Of a stretch of DNA of 21,398 bases, positions 14,897 through 21,369 are shown piece by piece. The notes beneath the pieces were generated by a model, which was given only the letters and a program-made list of their open reading frames with translations, was not told where the DNA came from and made no database searches. The DNA comes from an uncultured Azospirillum sp. GTDB taxonomy: Bacteria; Pseudomonadota; Alphaproteobacteria; RF32; CAG-239. Location: NCBI GenBank assembly GCA_902489795.1, contig CABUBU010000026.1:1-21398 (forward strand), given 5' to 3'. The first letter of the stretch is position 1, and each line of letters opens with the position of its first letter. Position numbers and translations under genes: made by a program.

Positions 14897-15808
14897 CTAA
14901 TTTTCTACAACATGCGCGGCGGGAATGCCGAAATTTCTGATTTTGGCCTGAGTTACCAGAGCCTCTTCATGATAATCATACGGTCCGACCCGCACGCGGT
15001 AAAACATGCGGCCGTTCACCTCGGCTTTCAAAACATGCGGCGAACCGAAATCCGCAAGCCGCGACGCCAGTCGTTCGGCCGCCCCGTAATTGGAAAAAGC
15101 GCCGGCCTGGACATAATAACCGCCGGGCAAAGAGGTCTTGGCATCGTCGTCAAATTCACTGTAAGACGACGGTGCCGCCGGTGCAATCGCCGGCGCAGCC
15201 GCCAGCGGCGCCACGTCTTCGCCGATCTCGCCTTTGACGACCTGCGTCGTCGGCGCGGCGGAAATTTCCGGCGACAAGGCTTTCCCTGTCAACGCTGCTT
15301 TCAGGTTTTTACTTTCCTTTTCCAGCACTTCCACCCTGACCTTTGCCGTTCCCTTCTCCAAAAAGCCGAGCAGCTGCGCCACCTTTTTGGAAACGTCAAC
15401 AATCCGGTTGCGCGCGTACGGTCCGCGGTCGTTAACCCGTACCACCAGCGAACGTCCGTTTTCAAGGTTGGTGATCTTAACGATTGAGGGCAGCGGCAGC
15501 GTCCGGTGGGCAGCCGTCAGGCTGTGCATGTTGTATTTTTCACCGTTAGCAGTACGCTTAGCATGAAAATCCGGCCCATACCACGAGGCAATACCCACTT
15601 CCGAATACGAATAGTCCTCTTTTGGATAATACCAGCGGCCAAGGATTTTATACGGATTGCCGACCTTGTACACTCCGCCCTGGCTTTTGATAGCCGAAGC
15701 CTGCTTTTGCGGCGGATCAGTCACTTCCGGCGAAGCCGTTTCGCATCCGCTGAGCAAAACGCATATTCCAGCGCAAAAAGCGAATATTTTCAGCTTGTTC
15801 AAGTTCAT
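14897..15808 (-). CDS. rlpA: Septal ring lytic transglycosylase RlpA-like lipoprotein
   Basis: RlpA is an outer-membrane lipoprotein that cleaves glycan strands stripped of stem peptides at the septum. The 303-residue product begins with a lipoprotein signal whose lipobox is LLSGC (Cys22). A double-psi beta-barrel domain spans about 70-165 (GIASWYGPDFHAKRTANGEKYN, AAHRTLPLPSIVKITN, VVRVNDRGPYARNRIVDVS). Glu90, His101 and Asp127 match the conserved active-site positions. An Ala/Pro-rich linker leads to a C-terminal SPOR domain (about 228-301, GGYYVQAGAFSNYGAAERLASRL), which targets denuded septal glycan. It is the first gene of the minus-strand series, behind a near-consensus promoter, with a GAGGAAC-type ribosome-binding site. 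Confidence 0.95.
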   Translation of the reverse strand: MNLNKLKIFAFCAGICVLLSGCETASPEVTDPPQKQASAIKSQGGVYKVGNPYKILGRWYYPKEDYSYSEVGIASWYGPDFHAKRTANGEKYNMHSLTAAHRTLPLPSIVKITNLENGRSLVVRVNDRGPYARNRIVDVSKKVAQLLGFLEKGTAKVRVEVLEKESKNLKAALTGKALSPEISAAPTTQVVKGEIGEDVAPLAAAPAIAPAAPSSYSEFDDDAKTSLPGGYYVQAGAFSNYGAAERLASRLADFGSPHVLKAEVNGRMFYRVRVGPYDYHEEALVTQAKIRNFGIPAAHVVEN

Positions 15809-15836
15809 TTTTGTTCCTCAATCAACATTGCGGCAT

Positions 15837-15865
15837 ATTTTATACTATTTTTTTTCACTCGTAAA
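15837..15865 (-). promoter_or_regulatory. Promoter of the rlpA-dacA-tmk-holB-tatD series
   Basis: On the minus strand TTTACG (15860-15865) and TAAAAT (15837-15842) are separated by 17 bases. The predicted start lies about 20-25 bases before the rlpA ATG. It is the only good promoter-like sequence seen between here and the DHH gene, consistent with one long transcript. Confidence 0.5.
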
Positions 15866-15913
15866 GCAGATATTTTGAAAACTCTGCCAAACTCTTCGGA
15901 CAAAATACATCGA

Positions 15914-15942
15914 TTAACAAAAAAGATACATTGGTTTACAAT
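15914..15942 (+). promoter_or_regulatory. Near-consensus promoter of a short plus-strand transcription unit
   Basis: TTAACA (15914-15919, 5 of 6 consensus) and TACAAT (15937-15942, 5 of 6) are separated by exactly 17 bases. It is divergent from the rlpA promoter. It is followed by a strong ribosome-binding site, an ATG at 15981 and a terminator at 16197-16226, so a transcript of about 280 nt is expected. Confidence 0.6.
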
Positions 15943-15980
15943 ACAAAGAAACTTCCTGTTTATTTCGGAGGTGACGAAAA

Positions 15981-16195
15981 ATGCCAAAAAAAAACGAAAG
16001 TTTGAAAAAATGCCGCACTCGACACAATGTTTTTTTCTGACCGAATTATCGGCTTTCCTCAACGTTGTCGACAATACAAACGTCCGCGGAATGCTCGACG
16101 TAAGAATAGAGCTGATAATGAGAACAGTTTTAGAGTTCGCGGTATATTTCCTGACTTTATGGATTATGCCGCATCTGGTGTTATACCTGTTTTAA
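15981..16195 (+). pseudogene. Short transcribed gene, frame-disrupted or slippage-dependent; function unknown
   Basis: A GGAGGTG site (15967-15973) is well spaced before ATG 15981, but the frame (MPKKNESLKKCRTRHNVFF) stops at 16040. Codons 2-5 contain a run of nine A (15986-15994). One extra A in the RNA would switch reading to the frame that is open to a TAA at 16193-16195, only one base before the terminator stem, giving about 71 residues (MPKKKRKFEKMPHS..., TELSAFLNVVDN..., and a hydrophobic C-terminus). Direct initiation at ATG 16010 in that frame would give 61 residues, without a good ribosome-binding site. A third frame stays open from about 16027 but reads through the terminator. I do not recognise any of these products. 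The unit may be a decayed gene, a slippage-expressed small protein, or a small RNA with a leader peptide. Confidence 0.35.
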
Positions 16196-16196
16196 C

Positions 16197-16226
16197 AATA
16201 AAGCCCCTCAAAACAGGGGCTTTATT
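16197..16226 (+). terminator. Strong terminator of the short transcription unit
   Basis: A perfect 12-bp stem (16197-16208 with 16215-16226) around a CAAAAC loop contains a GCCCCT/AGGGGC core, and its 3' arm ends in TTTATT. It stands directly behind the TAA at 16193-16195 and closes the transcript starting near 15949. Confidence 0.8.
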
Positions 16227-16303
16227 ATGCAATTTTTCATTCTGGCTCATATTGCTAAGCATTTGATTCTGCGTGCATGGAATTTGCACTAAAAAGTCAG
16301 AAT

Positions 16304-16323
16304 AAAAAAAGGGGCAAAGCCCC
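16304..16323 (-). terminator. Terminator of tRNA-Ser
   Basis: On the minus strand GGGGC and GCCCC (16319-16323 and 16311-16315) form a 5-bp hairpin with loop TTT followed by seven T (16304-16310). It starts 7 bases after the CCA end of tRNA-Ser. Confidence 0.8.
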
Positions 16324-16329
16324 TCAAAG

Positions 16330-16419
16330 TGGCGGAGAGAGCGAGATTCGAACTCGCGAAAGGCTTGCGCCTTCGACGGTTTTCAAGACCGTTGCAATCA
16401 ACCGCTCTGCCATCTCTCC
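16330..16419 (-). tRNA. tRNA-Ser (anticodon TGA)
   Basis: This is a 90-nt class II tRNA on the minus strand with CCA encoded (16330-16332). The acceptor stem GGAGAGA/TCTCTCC is perfect, the T arm contains GAGTTCGAATCTC, and there is a long variable arm. The anticodon loop CTTGAAA has TGA at 16383-16385. No clear promoter was found upstream of it (to the right); that region instead holds a partial copy of this tRNA. Confidence 0.97.
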
Positions 16420-16457
16420 AATAATTTTTCAACATACCTTTCGGAACTCCGTTCCGA

Positions 16458-16547
16458 CGACGGTTTGCGGCTCAACTGCGGCGCCAACGCGCCTTGCTCG
16501 CCGATCTCCGCTTCGCTCCGATGCCAAGACCGTTGCAATCAACCGCT
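16458..16547 (-). repeat. Partial tRNA-Ser copy interrupted in the anticodon loop
   Basis: The 23 bases at 16525-16547 are identical to 16384-16406 of tRNA-Ser, covering the D-arm 3' side through the 5' half of the anticodon loop. A further 9-base match (16458-16466 equals 16374-16382, the 3' anticodon strand) lies in the correct order and orientation, but 58 bases of unrelated GC-rich, hairpin-forming sequence replace the single base that separates them in the real tRNA. The acceptor and T arms are absent. The 23-base match is secure; the 9-base match alone could be chance. Confidence 0.6.
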
Positions 16548-16563
16548 TTCTTTCAAAACAACC

Positions 16564-16596
16564 GGGGCTGTTTTAGTTTGTACCCAAAACAGCCCC
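16564..16596 (-). terminator. Hairpin terminator behind the small membrane protein gene
   Basis: A perfect 11-bp stem (GGGGCTGTTTT with its complement, 16564-16574 and 16586-16596) and an 11-nt loop lie 24 bases after the stop of the gene at 16621-16968. The minus-strand tail reads GGTTGTTTT, a mediocre T tract. Confidence 0.55.
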
Positions 16597-16620
16597 AAAG
16601 GTCAAGAGTTTTTTTAAAAA

Positions 16621-16968
16621 CTACTTGCGCTTGCCGATCAGACGCAGATAATCGACGATATAAACTACGACCAGGAAGCAAAAAGCGCGCAGACAAATGA
16701 TGTAAAGCCCGGCCTTGACGCTGAAAAAGAAAACCTGCACCACCATCGAGGCCACAAAAGAGCAGCCGAGCATCGTCAGCCAGTAATATTTGACTTTACT
16801 GAAAGCAAAAGCGCAAACCAGCGCCGGCACGAAAATTTTCCAGTCGACGATCATGGACTGCAAAATACCGAGACTTACGGGGATAAACTTGGTGCCGGTA
16901 AACATGCTGACGACAATGACGACGACCGCCGCAATCAAAATGCCGAAATAAATTTTTTTCAAACTCAT
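16621..16968 (-). CDS. Small multi-pass membrane protein of unknown function
   Basis: The 115-residue product is almost wholly hydrophobic, with about four membrane segments: residues 6-24 (FGILIAAVVVIVVSMF), about 28-58, about 62-84 (YWLTMLGCSFVASMVVQVFFF) and about 86-108 (AGLYIICLRAFCFLVVVYIV). It ends in a basic tail DYLRLIGKRK. ATG 16968 is preferred to the TTG two codons upstream because an AAGGA site lies 7 bases before it. I do not recognise the family. It has its own promoter-like sequence and a terminator, so it appears to be a single-gene unit. Confidence 0.7.
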   Translation of the reverse strand: MSLKKIYFGILIAAVVVIVVSMFTGTKFIPVSLGILQSMIVDWKIFVPALVCAFAFSKVKYYWLTMLGCSFVASMVVQVFFFSVKAGLYIICLRAFCFLVVVYIVDYLRLIGKRK

Positions 16969-17002
16969 GGTCAAATCCTTCCGAATAAATTCTTTTGACC
17001 GG

Positions 17003-17031
17003 AGAATAGCAACAATTATTTAATTTTGCAA
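17003..17031 (-). promoter_or_regulatory. Possible promoter of the small membrane protein gene
   Basis: On the minus strand TTGCAA (17026-17031) and TATTCT (17003-17008) are 17 bases apart, each matching consensus at 4 of 6 positions, about 35 bases before ATG 16968 in AT-rich DNA. Confidence 0.35.
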
Positions 17032-17041
17032 TCAATTAAAT

Positions 17042-17077
17042 AAAAACTCCGGCCTTTTCCCGTGCCGGAGTTTTTTT
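17042..17077 (-). terminator. Bidirectional-looking terminator behind the beta-barrel gene
   Basis: A perfect 9-bp stem (AACTCCGGC with GCCGGAGTT, 17045-17053 and 17064-17072) is flanked by A and T runs on both sides. On the minus strand it lies 31 bases after the stop of the outer-membrane protein gene. Confidence 0.85.
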
Positions 17078-17102
17078 AAAGTCCGATAACCGCTGCGGTT
17101 GT

Positions 17103-17660
17103 TTAGAAAGTATATCTGATACCGGCGGTAACTTCCATCAGGTTATCCAGATGTTTGGCTCCGATGTAGCTGTAACGTCCGACCACGCGGGCGGCAAAGT
17201 TTTCGGTAAAGTCAAACTGGGCGCCGATGCCGGCACGATAGCCCATTCTCTGTTTGTCAACGTTGCCGTAGTGGTATTTGGCTTTCATGTTGTAGTTGGC
17301 CAGACCGAGCGAACCGAGCAGATTGAAACCGTCGCAGCCGATCGGCAGATAACCGTAGGCATCCAAACCATAAGCGTAGAATTCGGTTCTTACGCGATGC
17401 TCGGTTCCTTTATAGGCCTTGGTCTTGGCCGACTGCTGGAAAAAGGCTTCCAAGCTGGCGTAAGGCGTAATCCAGGTACCGACGTTAACAGCGCCAGAAT
17501 TGTAGCTCTTCTTTGGTTCCCTTATCATATCTTTGTAGTCCGCATGCGAATAGACATAATCCAAACCGATGTAGGGTCTGAATTCTCTGCTTAAATCCAT
17601 TGCATTTGCACTTACGGAAAAAAGGCAAGCAACACCTGCTAACAGTAATGTCTTTTTCAT
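17103..17660 (-). CDS. Outer-membrane beta-barrel protein
   Basis: The 185-residue product has a Sec signal peptide (MKKTLLLAGVACLFSVSANA, cleavage after residue 20). The mature part alternates short aromatic beta strands and polar turns (FRPYIGLDYVYSHADY, SLEAFFQQSAK, EFYAYGLDAYGYLPIG, GFNLLGSLGLANYNMKAKY, MGYRAGIGAQFDF, AARVVGRYSYIG, MEVTAGIRYTF). It ends in phenylalanine, the C-terminal signal for BAM-dependent insertion. The pattern fits a small OmpW/OmpA-like or porin-related barrel of about eight strands; no peptidoglycan-binding domain is present. Function is unknown. ATG 17660 has a TGGAGT-type site upstream and a recognisable extended -10 promoter about 60 bases away. The gene stands alone, with its own terminator. 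Confidence 0.85.
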   Translation of the reverse strand: MKKTLLLAGVACLFSVSANAMDLSREFRPYIGLDYVYSHADYKDMIREPKKSYNSGAVNVGTWITPYASLEAFFQQSAKTKAYKGTEHRVRTEFYAYGLDAYGYLPIGCDGFNLLGSLGLANYNMKAKYHYGNVDKQRMGYRAGIGAQFDFTENFAARVVGRYSYIGAKHLDNLMEVTAGIRYTF

Positions 17661-17717
17661 ATTCTAAACTCCATTTATAAATAGGTTTTTGTTAACTATC
17701 ATTAAAAGTCTGTTGTA

Positions 17718-17740
17718 AATATTATAACAGTCATAATATT
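17718..17740 (-). promoter_or_regulatory. Extended -10 promoter with overlapping inverted repeat, beta-barrel gene
   Basis: On the minus strand TGTTATAAT (TATAAT at 17721-17726) forms an extended -10 element, with no good -35 box. A perfect 8-bp inverted repeat (AATATTAT and ATAATATT, 17718-17725 and 17733-17740, 7-nt centre) covers it, which is the layout of an operator. The rest of 17661-17842 is AT-rich; no convincing promoter for the divergent plus-strand gene was identified. Confidence 0.4.
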
Positions 17741-17842
17741 ACTGATTGATGATGTAGCCATTGTTTGCGCAAATTAAAGAGTGCATTTCAAAAAAATGTG
17801 CTAAATTAGAAAGAAAACATATAATAATATAGGAAAATTAAG

Positions 17843-18484
17843 ATGTTATATCCTGAAAAAAATTGTGCTCTGTGCCCCCGTCTGGCAGCCTTCCGCGAAG
17901 AAAACCGGCAGAAGTTTCCTTCTTTTTACAATGCGCCCGTCCATCCTTTCGGCCCGCTTGAGGCTTCTCTTCTGGTTCTCGGCATGGCTCCGGGTTTAAA
18001 AGGCGCCAACCAGACCGGACGACCTTTTACCAATGACTACGCCGGCGACTTGCTTTATCCGGTTTTAAAAAAATACGGCCTGGCCGCGGGCTGTTATGGC
18101 AAACGGGCCGATGACGGTTTTGAACTGACCGGCGCCAGAGTAACCAACGCCGTCCGCTGCGTGCCGCCGCAAAACAAAGTGGTGGCGGAAGAAATCAACA
18201 ACTGCCGGTGTTTTTTAACCGACGAGATTGCCGCCATGAAAAACCTGAAAGTCGTTCTCGCTTTAGGCGGTGTGGCACACAACGCGCTGCTCGGCACACT
18301 CGGCTACCCGAAATCGGCATTCAAATTTGCCCACGGTGCCCGACACGAACTTTTCCGCCACAACCTGATACTGCTCGATTCCTACCATACCTCGCGCTAC
18401 AATGTCAACACCGGGGTTCTGACCGAAGAAATGTTTGAAGACGTTGTCCGGCAGGCGATCAAAGAACTGGGGCGCGACGCCTGA
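17843..18484 (+). CDS. Uracil-DNA glycosylase, family 5-like (UdgB type)
   Basis: These iron-sulphur glycosylases remove uracil or deaminated bases from DNA. The 213-residue product has NCALCPRLAAFREEN (Cys8, Cys11), then the active-site block VLGMAPGLKGANQTGRPFTNDYAGDLLYPVL. VTNAVRCVPPQNKVVAEEINNCRCFL supplies further cysteines for a 4Fe-4S cluster. LALGGVAHNALL and DSYHTSRYNVNTGVLTEEMF follow; the last corresponds to the HPSxxN-type motif. The GMAP block, which has Ala where family 4 has an acidic residue, points to family 5. The second motif reads HTS instead of the usual HPS. An AGGAAA site precedes ATG 17843. The stop shares a base with the next start (TGATG), so the three-gene cluster is probably one operon. 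Confidence 0.88.
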   Translation: MLYPEKNCALCPRLAAFREENRQKFPSFYNAPVHPFGPLEASLLVLGMAPGLKGANQTGRPFTNDYAGDLLYPVLKKYGLAAGCYGKRADDGFELTGARVTNAVRCVPPQNKVVAEEINNCRCFLTDEIAAMKNLKVVLALGGVAHNALLGTLGYPKSAFKFAHGARHELFRHNLILLDSYHTSRYNVNTGVLTEEMFEDVVRQAIKELGRDA

Positions 18485-20214
18485 TGTCATACGATCTGAT
18501 CCTGCGGCAGGCATTAAAACTGCACGACGAAGGACGGCTGGACGAAGCCGAGCGGCTTTACCGGCAGATTTTGGAAACGACCCCTGATCACCCGGTCGTG
18601 CTCAACCTGCTGGGACTGGTCGCCCAAAGCAAAGGGCTGCACGAACAGGCAGTATCTTTTTTTGCCCGGGCCGTTGAGCAAAATCCGCAGTCGGCGGAAT
18701 CTCACTTCAACCTCGCCTGGTCGGAAGAACGGCGTGGCAAAACGGCCGAGGCTATCAAGGCTTATCTCCGCGCCCTGCAATTGCAGCCGGGCATCAAGGA
18801 AGCCCACAATGCGCTCGGCAACCTTTACGCCGGCCTCGATCAGACCGAACGGGCCAGTGAACAATATAATCAGGCCGCACTGCTCGACCCAGCTTACGTC
18901 GAACCGCGCGCCAATCTGGCAAAAGCGGAAAACGACATTCCGGCGTTGCAAAAACTGGCAATGCAGTACCCTGACGACGCATTGATTCCTTATTATATAA
19001 GCCTGCTGTATCGCAAAGAGGGGAACAACGAACAGGCACTGGCGGCCGCCGAACGGGTCTGCGCGCTGTCGGCGGACGAAAGCGCGTTGCTTCTGGCCGG
19101 CGAACTCTGCCTGGATACCAAACGGCAGACGGAAGCCCTCGGATATTTCCGCCGCGCGCTTGAACTCAACGCCAAGTCCGTTACCGCGTTGATCAATCTG
19201 GCCAATGCCGAAACCGACGCTGAAACCTCCGAACAAATGTACAAAAAGGCGCTTGACATATCTCCCGGCAACGTTGACGCCCACATCAATCTTGCCGACC
19301 TGTTCTACCGGCAGGGACGTCTGCACGAAGCGCTGGAAGAATATCGTCGGGCGGTTATCCTTGACCCCGAACGCGACGAAATCAGCAACAATCTGGGAAT
19401 TATCCAAAAAGACTTCGGCGAATATGAAGAAGCGCTGGGGCTTTTCTTCAACGCCCTGCTCAAACGTCCGGAACGCGCGGAATATGCTCTGAACGCCGCG
19501 GAAACGCTGACGCTGCTTTATGAAAAAGAGGCGGACAAAGCGAAAGAAATCGCTGCCAACTGGCTGCGGCAAATGCCCGAAAACATATTCGCCCGCCACT
19601 TAAACGAAATATTCGGCCATACGGACGACAGTTCAGGCACCGATTATGCGCGCGAACTGTTCAACCAGTTTGCCGGCAATTATGAAACGGTCATGAACAA
19701 AATCGAATACCGGCTGCCGCAGTTTTTCAAACAGCTGCTGAGCACCGTCAAAGGCGAAATCATCGACCTAGGATGCGGCACCGGCCTGATCGGCCAGGCG
19801 CTGAAAAATGACGAAAACCGCCTGACCGGCGTCGACATTTCTTCTGCCATGCTGGAACAGGCCGGAAAAAAAGGCGTTTACGACAAGCTGGTCGAAGTTG
19901 ACATTGAAAAATACTGCCGCCGCCTGCCGCCGGCCGACTGGGTTGTTGCCGCCGACGTTTTCGGCTATGTCGGGCGGTTAGACAAGATCATCCCCGCCGT
20001 TTTTCCCCGCAATTTTTGTTTTTCCGTTGTCACGGCACCCCAAACCGACGATTATGAATTGACGCCGAGCGGACGGTACCGCCACAATCCCGAATACGTC
20101 AAAAAGCTTTTGCAAAAAGCCGGCTATTCGGATATTATGGAGCACAAGACCGAGCTGCGCCTGGAAAACGGCCATCCGGTAGAAGGCGTTGTCTTTGTCG
20201 CAAAGGAAAAGTAA
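18484..20214 (+). CDS. TPR-repeat protein with C-terminal SAM methyltransferase domain
   Basis: The 576-residue protein joins a tetratricopeptide array (about residues 1-360) with a class I methyltransferase domain (about 395-576). Successive 34-residue TPRs are clear, such as GRLDEAERLYRQILETTPDHP, KTAEAIKAYLRALQLQPG, RQTEALGYFRRALELNA and GRLHEALEEYRRAVILDPE. The methyltransferase has motif I IIDLGCGTGLIGQAL (Asp428-Gly434), a following acidic position in LTGVDISSAMLEQA, and a C-terminal RYRHNPEYVKKLLQKAGY segment. The arrangement matches predicted TPR-containing methyltransferases (COG4976 type) whose substrates are unknown; the TPRs presumably bind a protein partner. It overlaps the glycosylase gene by one base, and the RNHCP gene begins 1 base after its stop. 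Confidence 0.9.
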   Translation: MSYDLILRQALKLHDEGRLDEAERLYRQILETTPDHPVVLNLLGLVAQSKGLHEQAVSFFARAVEQNPQSAESHFNLAWSEERRGKTAEAIKAYLRALQLQPGIKEAHNALGNLYAGLDQTERASEQYNQAALLDPAYVEPRANLAKAENDIPALQKLAMQYPDDALIPYYISLLYRKEGNNEQALAAAERVCALSADESALLLAGELCLDTKRQTEALGYFRRALELNAKSVTALINLANAETDAETSEQMYKKALDISPGNVDAHINLADLFYRQGRLHEALEEYRRAVILDPERDEISNNLGIIQKDFGEYEEALGLFFNALLKRPERAEYALNAAETLTLLYEKEADKAKEIAANWLRQMPENIFARHLNEIFGHTDDSSGTDYARELFNQFAGNYETVMNKIEYRLPQFFKQLLSTVKGEIIDLGCGTGLIGQALKNDENRLTGVDISSAMLEQAGKKGVYDKLVEVDIEKYCRRLPPADWVVAADVFGYVGRLDKIIPAVFPRNFCFSVVTAPQTDDYELTPSGRYRHNPEYVKKLLQKAGYSDIMEHKTELRLENGHPVEGVVFVAKEK

Positions 20215-20215
20215 C

Positions 20216-20539
20216 ATGGGAAGAAAAGAAGAAAACACCGGCTTTATCTGCCGTCATTGCGGACGGGAAGTGCTGCCGCTGACCGGAGGCAGCTATCGCA
20301 ATCATTGTCCGTTCTGCCTTTATTCCCTGCATGTTGACATAATCCCCGGTGACCGCGCCAGCGAATGCGGCGGACTGATGGAGCCGGTTGGGATTGTCCA
20401 CAATTCCGGTAAAGGCTGGCAAATCGTCCACCGCTGCCAAAAATGCGGCTTTGAGCGCAGCAATATGGTCAGCGAAGACCCGCGCCAACCCGACGACATC
20501 AACGCCATCACCGCACTCATGCGCCGTGCTGCCCGCTGA
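20216..20539 (+). CDS. RNHCP-domain zinc-ribbon protein
   Basis: The 107-residue product matches the RNHCP domain: FICRHCGREVLPL (Cys12, Cys15), the signature YRNHCPFCLYSLHVDIIPGDRASECGGLMEP (RNHCP at 28-32), then GWQIVHRCQKCGFERSNMV with a second CxxC. The four CxxC-type cysteines suggest a zinc ribbon; the molecular role of the family is unknown. ATG 20216 is used and not the in-frame upstream ATG at 20189, because the latter lies within the methyltransferase gene and an AAGGA site precedes 20216. As third gene of the glycosylase-methyltransferase cluster it is probably co-translated with them. Confidence 0.9.
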   Translation: MGRKEENTGFICRHCGREVLPLTGGSYRNHCPFCLYSLHVDIIPGDRASECGGLMEPVGIVHNSGKGWQIVHRCQKCGFERSNMVSEDPRQPDDINAITALMRRAAR

Positions 20540-20558
20540 CTTTTTTATGAGAAAAATC

Positions 20559-20586
20559 TTTTATCGGCACCACGGCAGACTATATT
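20559..20586 (+). promoter_or_regulatory. Possible promoter of the nitroreductase-like gene
   Basis: TATATT (20581-20586) is a good -10 match and TTTTAT (20559-20564) a weak -35 candidate at 16-base spacing, in the 81-base gap after the RNHCP gene. Confidence 0.3.
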
Positions 20587-20620
20587 ATTAACTGCAACAT
20601 CAACATAAGGAGAAATTTTA

Positions 20621-21220
20621 ATGAACAAAGATTTAAGCAGCCTGTATGCCGAAAGAAGATCCATTTACAATCTCGGCAACCGGCAAATTCTGCCGGAAAC
20701 GGAAATCAGCAAGCTCATTGCCGACGCCTTGAAGTTTTGCCCCAGCGCTTTTAATTCCCAATCCGCCCGGGTAGTGGTCCTTTACGGCGACTATTACCGC
20801 AAACTGTGGGACATCGTTTTAACCGAACTGAGCAAAGTAGTGCCGGAAGACAAAATGCCGGCCACAATCGAAAAAATCAAAACCTTTACCGCCGGCCTCG
20901 GAACCGTCCTCTTTTTTGAAGACACAAACACCGTTGAAAGCCTGCAGAAAAAATTTCCGCTCTATGCCGAAAACTTCCCCAAATGGTCGCTTCAGTCAAA
21001 CGGTATGCTGCAATATATGATTTGGCTGGCGCTGGCCGAGCAGAACATCGGGGCGTCTTTGCAACACTATAACCCGCTGATTGATGACGAAGTTAAGCTT
21101 GCTTTTGACCTGCCCGGCCATTGGCAGCTGCTGGCACAGATGCCGTTTGGCAGTATTGAACAACCGGCAGACGAAAAAAGTTTTCTGCCGATGAACGAGC
21201 GGTTAAAAATTTTCGGATAA
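20621..21220 (+). CDS. Nitroreductase-family oxidoreductase (Frm2/HBN1-like)
   Basis: These FMN-dependent enzymes use NAD(P)H to reduce nitro compounds, quinones or similar acceptors in the cytosol. The 199-residue product begins with RRSIYNLGNRQILPETEI, then ADALKFCPSAFNSQSARVVVLYGDYYRKLWDIV, the flavin-contacting PSxxNxQSxR pattern. ENFPKWSLQSNGMLQYMIWLALAEQNIGASLQHYNPL and a C-terminal QMPFGSIEQPADEKSFLPMNERLKIFG follow, which matches the Frm2-like subgroup in length and motif order. An AGGAGA ribosome-binding site (20606-20611) precedes ATG 20621. It has its own promoter candidate and a long terminator, so it seems to be a separate unit. The physiological substrate cannot be told. Confidence 0.9.
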   Translation: MNKDLSSLYAERRSIYNLGNRQILPETEISKLIADALKFCPSAFNSQSARVVVLYGDYYRKLWDIVLTELSKVVPEDKMPATIEKIKTFTAGLGTVLFFEDTNTVESLQKKFPLYAENFPKWSLQSNGMLQYMIWLALAEQNIGASLQHYNPLIDDEVKLAFDLPGHWQLLAQMPFGSIEQPADEKSFLPMNERLKIFG

Positions 21221-21270
21221 ACAAAGATAAAACAAAATACTATCAGATATTTTATTTAACAAAACAAATA

Positions 21271-21316
21271 CAACAGACAAAAAGAAGGGCTTTACAGCCT
21301 TTCTTTTTGTCTGTTG
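21271..21316 (+). terminator. Long hairpin terminator behind the nitroreductase gene
   Basis: Two 21-base arms (21271-21291 and 21296-21316) pair with a single G-T wobble around a TTAC loop. The core GGGCT/AGCCT hairpin is bordered by AAAAAGA and TCTTTTT, so it can terminate in either direction; the outer CAACAGAC/GTCTGTTG pairs lengthen it. It sits 50 bases after the stop. Confidence 0.75.
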
Positions 21317-21344
21317 TGCAATAAACTGCCGATAAAATCCTGCA

Positions 21345-21369
21345 ACAAAAAAAAGGATCCTTTTTTTGT
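21345..21369. repeat. A/T-run palindrome near the window end
   Basis: ACA, a run of eight A (21347-21354), GGATCC, a run of seven T (21361-21367) and GT form a near-perfect palindrome. It could be a second terminator for whatever gene approaches from the right. No further gene is visible up to 21398. Confidence 0.4.

Noticed and set aside
15805..16074. Open frame of 89 codons on the minus strand upstream of rlpA
   Set aside because: It runs across the rlpA promoter and the opposite-strand promoter, has a composition typical of AT-rich noncoding DNA, and overlaps the rlpA start.
15981..16195. Possible TrpR/YerC-like small DNA-binding protein in the alternative frame
   Set aside because: The segment around TELSAFLNVVDN faintly recalls such proteins, but no helix-turn-helix follows in any frame, so no family is assigned.
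16277..16576. Open frame of 99 codons with a repeated KTVAINR peptide
   Set aside because: It reads straight through tRNA-Ser and its partial copy; the repeated peptide merely reflects the duplicated tRNA segment.
18514..19599. Open frame of 361 codons on the minus strand
   Set aside because: It is antisense to the TPR array, whose repeats are unmistakable. The long opening follows from the codon bias and repeat structure of the real gene.
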